NCBI GenBank assembly: GCA_002280485.1
Contig: NCED01000013.1
Coordinates: 1 to 30,004 of the forward strand
Source of the DNA: Caulobacterales bacterium 32-69-10
GTDB taxonomy: Bacteria > Pseudomonadota > Alphaproteobacteria > Caulobacterales > Caulobacteraceae
DNA: 30,004 nucleotides
Reading direction: 5' to 3'
In this document: one piece after another, positions 25,003 through 30,004 of the stretch
Numbering within the stretch: the stretch's first letter is position 1
Layout of the letters: each line of letters begins with the position of its first letter
The notes under the pieces: generated by a model
The model's database searches: none
What the model was told of the DNA's origin: nothing
The model's input: the letters and a program-made list of their open reading frames with translations, nothing else
Position numbers and translations under genes: made by a program

Positions 25003-25548
25003 ATGCGTAGGATTCTCGTAGGCGGGCTCGGCGCCCTGACGGCCTGGGCCGGCGCCGCGGCCGGTTCCGGCGCCCTGGCCCAGGGCATACTGGTCGCCAC
25101 CGACAATATTCCCGCCGTGGGCGACCTGCGGGCCTGCATGATCGCGGCCCGCACGGCGCTCAGCGGCACGGGCATGGTGATCCAGGTCTCGGGCGGCTCG
25201 GTGATCGGGTCGAACGAGGAGCGCACCTTCACCGTGCGCTGCGACGTCGCCGGCACGGTGCTGTTCATCGAGGCCTTCTTCCCCGGCGGCAAGGACCAGC
25301 TGGACCCGGTGATGGACGCCTTCAAGGCCAGGGCCAAGGCGCCCCTGATCGCCTCGGAGACCAAGTTCCACCAGTACACGGTCGATTGCACCCGCCAGAC
25401 CAGCTGCGAGATCGATCCGCCCGCCATCTGCAAACAGGCCTATCAGTCGAGCGCCAAGCCGGCCTCCAAGGTGCTGAACAAGGTCGACTGCCGCGACGCC
25501 CAGGGCGTCTACGCCTGCACCATCGATTACGAACTCAACTGCAGCTGA
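25003..25548 (+). CDS. Exported eight-cysteine protein of unknown function
   Basis: Unrecognised 181-residue exported protein. Signal peptide at about 1-27 (MRRILVGGLGALTAWAGAAAGSGALAQ). The mature part holds eight Cys residues, five of them in the last 50 residues (DCTRQTSCEIDPPAICKQ ... DCRDAQGVYACTIDYELNCS), suggesting up to four disulfides in the periplasm. The middle segment IQVSGGSVIGSNEERTFTVRCDVAGTVLFIEAFF looks like beta strands. ATG at 25003 has AGGGG four bases upstream; GTG at 25000 is an alternative. It is immediately downstream of the EF-hand gene. Confidence 0.75.
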   Translation: MRRILVGGLGALTAWAGAAAGSGALAQGILVATDNIPAVGDLRACMIAARTALSGTGMVIQVSGGSVIGSNEERTFTVRCDVAGTVLFIEAFFPGGKDQLDPVMDAFKARAKAPLIASETKFHQYTVDCTRQTSCEIDPPAICKQAYQSSAKPASKVLNKVDCRDAQGVYACTIDYELNCS

Positions 25549-25598
25549 GCCCGGCTGGCGGACGGCCCGGCCGGACCGCCCGCCTCAACCGCGGATGA

Positions 25599-25973
25599 TC
25601 AGCCTTGCACGTCGGTGCACAGATTGACGGGGCAGACCAGGCTGCGCGGCACATAGCCGACGCCCGTCCCGTTACGGCCGATGAGCAGGAAGGCGCCCAT
25701 CGTCGTCTCGCCCAGGGTCTGCAGGCGCTCGCCTCGCTCCACAGTGAGGCCGGTCTGCTGGGCCGGGTCGTACTGGGCGGCGCGGTACACCGGGGTGGTG
25801 TTGGTCACGACGTATTGGGTGGTGGAGGGCGTCAGATCCTTGGCCAGCTCGACGCCTGGGGCCAGCGGCGGCGCGGTTGCGACCGCGGCGGATGCGGATG
25901 TGGCCGCCAGCAGGGCGAAGGCGGCGGCTCCAGCCAGGCGGTGGAGCGATGCGATGGGGTGTGCCGTTCTCAT
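25599..25973 (-). CDS. Exported bacterial SH3-like domain protein
   Basis: 124-residue exported protein. A signal peptide spans about 1-29 (HRLAGAAAFALLAATSASA), and a bacterial SH3-like fold is predicted for about 50-115 (YVVTNTTPVYRAAQYDPAQQ, VERGERLQTLGETTMGAFLLIGRNGTGVGYVPRSLV): paired strands ending in the G(V/Y)GYVP turn common in SH3b domains. A C-terminal Cys pair (VCPVNLC) may form a disulfide. Of two ATGs, 25973 is preferred because GGAG lies six bases before it, while the ATG at 25979 directly abuts that GGAG. Function unknown; SH3b domains often bind cell-wall peptides. Convergent with the eight-cysteine gene across 50 bp. Confidence 0.75.
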   Translation of the reverse strand: MRTAHPIASLHRLAGAAAFALLAATSASAAVATAPPLAPGVELAKDLTPSTTQYVVTNTTPVYRAAQYDPAQQTGLTVERGERLQTLGETTMGAFLLIGRNGTGVGYVPRSLVCPVNLCTDVQG

Positions 25974-26221
25974 TTCCATCTCCTCGAACGAGCAAGTTGG
26001 ACCTGAGGGGCGCCCGCAGGCCGGGGCCCCTGACGTGCGCCGGACCGAAAACGGGCTCCGGCGAGGGATGATTTAGAGCGCGGCGATCGGCCTTCAAGAC
26101 CGATGAGGCGCGGACTCGCCAAAGGTATGAACCGCCGCCGCCGACGATGAGATGGCGCTGCCCGCCGTAAGCGCTAAGCTCGCCGCAACCGGCGATGGCG
26201 ACCGGACGGAGGAATTCAGGG
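25974..26221. promoter_or_regulatory. Divergent intergenic region, SH3-like gene / alpha-beta hydrolase
   Basis: 248 bp between two divergent exported-protein genes; promoters for both are expected here. I saw no RNA gene, operator-like repeat or convincing -35/-10 pair. Confidence 0.3.
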
Positions 26222-27277
26222 ATGTCGGCAACCAACACTTGGCGTCGCCCGCTGGCGCGGCTGCTCCTCGGCGCTTGCGCCGCCGCGACGCTCGCGGCGC
26301 CGGCCATGGCCGCTCAGCAGCCGGGACAGGGGCCCGCCGCGCCGGCGCCGCCCGAGATGGCCGCTACGCCGCAGCGCAGTTTCCCCAACGATATCGTCGG
26401 GCTGATGGACATCACCTACGCCCGCCATGACGGTTTCCGGCCGCAGAAGCTCGACATCTACACCTCCCGCACCAAGGCGGCGGCCCCCAAGCCCTTGGTG
26501 ATCTGGCTCCACGGCGGCGGCTGGTACACGGGCGACCAGCGCGGCGGCGGCGTCGCCACCGCGTCCTATCGCGACTGGCCCGCGACCCTCGCGGCCCTGG
26601 CCGCCCGCGGCTATGTGGTGGCCTCGGTCGCCTACCGCTTCTCGGGCGAGGTGAAGTATCCCGAGCCGATCAAGGACGTGAAGGCCGCCATCCGCTGGCT
26701 GAAGACCAACGCCGCCACCTACGGCGCGGACCCGAACCGGGTGGTGATCTGGGGCGGCTCGGCCGGGGCCCACATCGCCGAGGTGGTCGGCCTCAGCTGC
26801 AACGTGCCCGAGCTGGAGGCCCCGGCCATGCGCGGCGCCGACGCCTCGTCCTGCGTCAACGGGATCATCGACTTCTACGGCCCGAGCGACTTCGCCCAGG
26901 TGCAAGGCCAGCTCGTCCCCGGCGCGCCGCCGTCGCGGTTCGGCGACCTGCTGCCCGGCGCCTCGGGCTATCTCGGCTGCGATGTGGTCAAGACCTGCAC
27001 CGCCGAACAGCTGCGGGCCGCCAACCCGATCACCTACATCGACCGTCAGGACCCGCCGGTCCTCATCGTCCATGGCGACGCCGACGCCACCGTGCCGATC
27101 GGCCAGGGCCGCATCCTCCACGACGCCCTGGTCAAGGGCGGGGTGAAGTCCGAACTGATGGTGATCCCCAAGGCCGACCACGTCTTCGCCGGCAGCGACG
27201 ACGCCGTGGGCAAGCAGATCATGGACAAGGTCTACGCCTTCCTCGACGCCACCACCGGCGTGACGCCGGCCAACTAG
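26222..27277 (+). CDS. Exported alpha/beta hydrolase (BD-FAE/carboxylesterase type)
   Basis: Predicted periplasmic esterase, 351 residues. Signal peptide at about 8-32 (LARLLLGACAAATLAAPAMA). The alpha/beta-hydrolase fold shows the oxyanion motif HGGGW (97-101), the nucleophile elbow GGSAGAH with S180, acid D286 in HGDADATVP, and base H320 in KADHVF. The HGGGW plus DVKAAIRWLKTNAATYGADPNRVVIWGGSAGAH pattern is that of the hormone-sensitive-lipase/feruloyl-esterase-like group. Four Cys in the cap region (about 193-260) may form disulfides, consistent with export. ATG at 26222 has GGAGG nine bases upstream. Convergent with the next gene over 16 bp. The natural ester is unknown. Confidence 0.9.
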   Translation: MSATNTWRRPLARLLLGACAAATLAAPAMAAQQPGQGPAAPAPPEMAATPQRSFPNDIVGLMDITYARHDGFRPQKLDIYTSRTKAAAPKPLVIWLHGGGWYTGDQRGGGVATASYRDWPATLAALAARGYVVASVAYRFSGEVKYPEPIKDVKAAIRWLKTNAATYGADPNRVVIWGGSAGAHIAEVVGLSCNVPELEAPAMRGADASSCVNGIIDFYGPSDFAQVQGQLVPGAPPSRFGDLLPGASGYLGCDVVKTCTAEQLRAANPITYIDRQDPPVLIVHGDADATVPIGQGRILHDALVKGGVKSELMVIPKADHVFAGSDDAVGKQIMDKVYAFLDATTGVTPAN

Positions 27278-27285
27278 CGAGGCGG

Positions 27286-27306
27286 GGAGGGGGCTATCGC
27301 CCTTCC
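27286..27306. terminator. Possible shared terminator of convergent genes
   Basis: GGAGGGGGC-TAT-CGCCCTTCC can fold into an 8-9 bp stem with G-U pairs, between the stops of the hydrolase and the convergent gene. No T tract follows on either strand, so any effect would be weak. Confidence 0.25.
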
Positions 27307-28319
27307 GCGGCGGCCGTGGCGGTATCGCGCGGCCGTCCGGCCCGCTCTTCGGCGCGGGCCCCTTCGAGGATGCCCACGAGGCCGTAGTTCCCTTCGTGGC
27401 AGGCGTATTCGTACTGCTGCCCGGAGGAGGTGTGGAACTCGTATTCCCCGCCCCAGGGCTGGGTGTAGGTCTCGGGGTCCTCGACCCGGAACTGGTAGAG
27501 CAGCCGGTCCTGGCCGACGCGGGTGAAGCGCTCGGTCACCTTCAGCTTGTCGGAATTCCGGGTCAGCTGCTCGGGGTGATAGTTCGTGGTCTCGGCCACC
27601 AGGGTGTCGCCCTCGAAGCGGCCGATGGTGTCGCCGTACCACTTGGGAAAGCCGTCGTGCTTGCCGTTCAGGCGGATGATGCGCGGCTCGTGGCTCATCT
27701 CCAGCACGATCACCACCGTGTCCGGCGACTGCTGGATCACATAGGTGTTGTTGTAGAGGCTGGGCGACATCACCGCGCCCATGAAGGTGTTCTGGCCGAT
27801 GATGCAGCGGTCGGCCAGGCTGCGCTGCTCCGGGTGGTCGGCGACGCCGGGGCCCCAGGCGCTGCGCGACTGGTTCTTGCCCGGCTGGTAGGGGATGCGG
27901 CCGTTGGCCGGGAAGGTGATCAGGGAGGTGCGCGGCTCGCCGTTCACGCGACCGACCCGTTCGCCGGCGTCGATCCAGGCGGTGTTGACGCCGCAGTCGG
28001 GCCCGCCGGCCGGGACGCCCGGGATGTTGCAGGTCTTCACCAGGTCGGTGATCGTCGCGTCCTGAGGGGTCGGTTCGTCGCCGGACTTGCGCATCTTCTC
28101 GCGGTCGTCCTCCAGGGCCTTCACCTCGGCGGGGGTATAGACCAACCGGTCGCCGAGGGCCGCAGGCCGCTCCATGCGGGTGGCCATGGTGTTGCTCCAC
28201 ACCCCGCCCAGGTCCGGCTGGCCGAAGGCGTTGCGCGGCGCCGTATAGGCCGCGGCCAGCGCCGGGCCCCCGACAGCGGCCAGGGCGCAGACGAGCAGGC
28301 AGACGATCTTGGCCTTCAT
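27294..28319 (-). CDS. Exported protein of an uncharacterised periplasmic family
   Basis: 341-residue exported protein; signal peptide about 1-23 (MKAKIVCLLVCALAAVGGPALA). It belongs to an unnamed family I recognise from proteobacteria and acidobacteria by N-terminal NAFGQPDLGGVWSN, then GDTIGRFEGDTLVAETTNY, LKVTERFTRVGQDRLLYQFRVEDPETYTQPW, and C-terminal YEYACHEGNYGLVGILEGARAEE. The middle and C-terminal parts look all-beta. No enzymatic motif is evident, and no function is known to me. ATG at 28319 starts a clear signal peptide; the upstream extension of the frame has no similarity. Divergent from the VOC gene, convergent with the hydrolase, so it is probably monocistronic. Confidence 0.85.
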   Translation of the reverse strand: MKAKIVCLLVCALAAVGGPALAAAYTAPRNAFGQPDLGGVWSNTMATRMERPAALGDRLVYTPAEVKALEDDREKMRKSGDEPTPQDATITDLVKTCNIPGVPAGGPDCGVNTAWIDAGERVGRVNGEPRTSLITFPANGRIPYQPGKNQSRSAWGPGVADHPEQRSLADRCIIGQNTFMGAVMSPSLYNNTYVIQQSPDTVVIVLEMSHEPRIIRLNGKHDGFPKWYGDTIGRFEGDTLVAETTNYHPEQLTRNSDKLKVTERFTRVGQDRLLYQFRVEDPETYTQPWGGEYEFHTSSGQQYEYACHEGNYGLVGILEGARAEERAGRPRDTATAAAEGR

Positions 28320-28460
28320 GCGTCGGGCCTCCCTTTGCTTTTGCGGACACGATAGCATCGCGGCGCGCGGGGGCCACGGCTTGCGTCGATCTAAGGGGCC
28401 GCTCTGGCGCGCGGCCGCGACATGGTCAGGTTCCTGGACAGACGACACAGGACTCAACCT

Positions 28461-29477
28461 ATGCGCATGCCGTCCCTGGCCGCCGCCTGCCTGCTCTTTG
28501 CCGGAGCCGCGGCGTTCTCCGCAGCGCGGGCCGCCGAGCCCCCGCCCGGGACGATCCCGCCGGCCGGGGCCACCACCGGCTTCATGCACTATCTCCACGC
28601 CACAGCCGACGTCGACAAGACCCTGGCCTTCTACACGGCCGTGTTCGGGGTGAGCGGCCAGGTCGCCGCCTTCGCCAACCCGAACGTGCCGATCCTGACC
28701 AACTCCCCCGGCGCCAGCCTGAGGCTGACCATGCTGCGCCTGCCGGGGAACGCCTTCGGCTTCGAGCTGACCGAGTTCTCCAACGTCCCGCGCACCCCGG
28801 CCCAGCCGGAGCTGACCGACCCCGGCGCGCCGCACCTGAAGGTGCTGGTGCGCGACATCGAACCGGTGGTGGCGACGGTGAAGCGGCTGGGCGCGCCGAT
28901 CCTGACCACCTCCAAGGCCCCGGTCGCCGTCGACACCGCCGTCGGCCGGGGCCGGGCCATCTTCTTCCGCGACCCCGACGGCTACATCGTCGAGGCGATC
29001 GAGACGACGCCGCCGGCCGACGCCCCCGAGGGCAATGTCATCGGCGCCGTCATGGGCGTCACGGTCGGCGACCTCGACACCGCCGCCAGGTTCTGGACGG
29101 ACGTGATGGGGCTTCAGCTGGCCGGCGACCGGCGCTTCTCCACCGACAAGGCCCAGCTCGACCTGATGGGCCTCAAATCCGGCGCCGCGTTCCGGACCGT
29201 GACCAGCGTCATCCCCGGCAGCCGGGCCCGCATCGAGTTCGCCGAGTTCAAGGGCATGCCGCGCAAGCCCTTCTCGCTGCGCGTGCCTGATCCGGGCGCC
29301 GGCGGCATGGCCATCCGGGTCGCCGCCATCCAGCAGCTGCTGCCTCGCCTCAAGTCGCAGGGCTATCGGGTGATTTCGAAGGATGGCGAGCTGGTGAACT
29401 GGGACGAGCGGCTCCGCAACGTGTTCATCAAGGACCCCGACGGCCTGAACCTCGAACTGGTCGGGACCGTCCAGTAA
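28461..29477 (+). CDS. Exported protein with two VOC (glyoxalase-like) domains
   Basis: 338-residue exported protein. Signal peptide about 1-24 (MPSLAAACLLFAGAAAFSAARA). Two vicinal-oxygen-chelate domains follow. The first (about 35-180) begins GFMHYLHATADVDKTLAFYTAVFG and ends FFRDPDGYIVEAIE; the second (about 190-335) begins VIGAVMGVTVGDLDTAARFWTDVMG and ends FIKDPDGLNLELVG. His in strand one and Glu in the last strand of domain one are candidate metal ligands; domain two lacks the first His. The fold covers dioxygenases, glyoxalases and epimerases, so activity is unassigned. ATG at 28461 is preferred (AGGA eight bases upstream); ATG at 28467 is possible. Likely in one unit with the cytochrome gene downstream. 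Confidence 0.85.
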   Translation: MRMPSLAAACLLFAGAAAFSAARAAEPPPGTIPPAGATTGFMHYLHATADVDKTLAFYTAVFGVSGQVAAFANPNVPILTNSPGASLRLTMLRLPGNAFGFELTEFSNVPRTPAQPELTDPGAPHLKVLVRDIEPVVATVKRLGAPILTTSKAPVAVDTAVGRGRAIFFRDPDGYIVEAIETTPPADAPEGNVIGAVMGVTVGDLDTAARFWTDVMGLQLAGDRRFSTDKAQLDLMGLKSGAAFRTVTSVIPGSRARIEFAEFKGMPRKPFSLRVPDPGAGGMAIRVAAIQQLLPRLKSQGYRVISKDGELVNWDERLRNVFIKDPDGLNLELVGTVQ

Positions 29478-29578
29478 AAGGGCGCCTTTCGAACGTCGAC
29501 ACGGCCAAGCCGCCGAGGCTATTCTCCCCCCGTTTCAGCCGCCCGGAGAGCAGGCGGCATGACCTTGGGGAAGACGAC

Positions 29579-30004
29579 GTGCGAACTGGTTCCGTGGCTG
29601 CGTGGCTTAAGACCACGGCGATTGCTGTCGTCACTCTCGGGGCCGGGGCGGGCGCGGCCCAGGCCCCCGCCCCCTTCGCCGGCCAGACCTATGATGCGGT
29701 CGCGGCGACCCGTGGCCAGACCGCCTATCTCGAGACCTGCGCAGCCTGTCACGGCGCCGACCTCGGCGCCGGGGAGTTCGGCCCGGCCCTCTCGGGTGCG
29801 GAGTTCGCGTCCCATTGGCGGGGACAGGACGCCGCGGCTTTCCTGACCTACATCCAGACCAAGATGCCGCCGGCCTCGCCCGGCTCGCTTAGCACGAGCA
29901 CCTACGCCGCCATCGCCGCCCACATCCTGAAGGGCAACGGCGCCAGCGCCGGGGCGGCGGTCGCCGCCGCGCCCGCACAGGCCGCCGCCCCCGCTCCGGC
30001 CGGC
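29579..30004 (+). CDS. Exported c-type cytochrome (5' part, truncated by window)
   Basis: The first 142 residues of a periplasmic c-type cytochrome; the frame is still open at the right edge. Signal peptide about 1-29 (WLKTTAIAVVTLGAGAGAAQA). The heme-binding motif is C54-A-A-C57-H58, followed by GADLGAGEFGPAL, and M96 in TKMPP is the probable sixth ligand. After the cytochrome fold (about 45-118) a Pro/Ala-rich linker begins, as in proteins where a further domain follows, for example PQQ-dependent dehydrogenases; that extension is not visible. GTG at 29579 is chosen: GGGGAAG lies about six bases upstream. The longer ATG frame at 29559 is in another phase and lacks the CXXCH motif. Confidence 0.88.
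   Translation, partial: MRTGSVAAWLKTTAIAVVTLGAGAGAAQAPAPFAGQTYDAVAATRGQTAYLETCAACHGADLGAGEFGPALSGAEFASHWRGQDAAAFLTYIQTKMPPASPGSLSTSTYAAIAAHILKGNGASAGAAVAAAPAQAAAPAPAG

Noticed and set aside
28320..28835. 172-residue extension of the exported orphan-family protein
   Set aside because: It would bury the signal peptide and run antisense through the VOC gene.
29476..29492. Terminator after the VOC gene
   Set aside because: AAAGG-GCG-CCTTT has only a 5-bp stem and no following T tract.

Overview
The window is about 30 kb of very GC-rich bacterial chromosome with tight gene packing. Gene content points to an alphaproteobacterium of the Caulobacteraceae (Caulobacter/Phenylobacterium type): an hdaA-ppk-ppx block, a supernumerary complex I subunit (NDUFA12), a class II ribonucleotide reductase relative, DUF2155, a TonB-dependent receptor, GANTC and DnaA-type motifs, and a Caulobacter-like intergenic inverted repeat. 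The genus is inferred from these families and from remembered gene order. No phage, transposase, CRISPR array, rRNA or tRNA gene was seen.

Region 1 (1-8727, all minus strand) reads right to left: a CNNM/CorC-type membrane protein with CBS domains, an AI-2E family permease, the DnaA-inactivating protein HdaA, polyphosphate kinase, exopolyphosphatase, a previously uncalled 46-residue membrane peptide with its own terminator, and a membrane MHYT-PAS histidine kinase cut by the window edge. hdaA starts with TTG and has a Caulobacter-type DnaA box over its ribosome-binding region. ppk is preceded by a compact cluster of four TTTGT/ACAAA half sites.

Region 2 (8932-15711): aspartyl-tRNA synthetase converges on an AraC regulator. 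The regulator is divergent from a TonB-dependent receptor that is translationally coupled to a secreted PHP-type metallophosphoesterase, which looks like a regulated uptake-and-cleavage cassette.

Region 3 (15721-18924): a minus-strand operon of two tandem DUF6644 membrane paralogues plus DUF1697, a plus-strand FkbM methyltransferase, a secreted pentapeptide-repeat protein, and a 130-bp inverted-repeat element.

Region 4 (18936-24537): a YpeA-like acetyltransferase coupled to a 919-residue protein that is recognisably derived from the B12-dependent ribonucleotide reductase NrdJ but has lost its active site while keeping the C-terminal TSCPD and zinc-ribbon modules. This pseudoenzyme is the most unusual gene here. 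Divergent from it is NDUFA12-MlaD-DUF2155, whose last gene overlaps the oppositely oriented aat.

Region 5 (24647-30004) is a run of exported proteins: an EF-hand protein, an eight-cysteine protein, an SH3-like protein, an alpha/beta hydrolase, a member of an uncharacterised periplasmic family, a two-domain VOC protein and the start of a c-type cytochrome.
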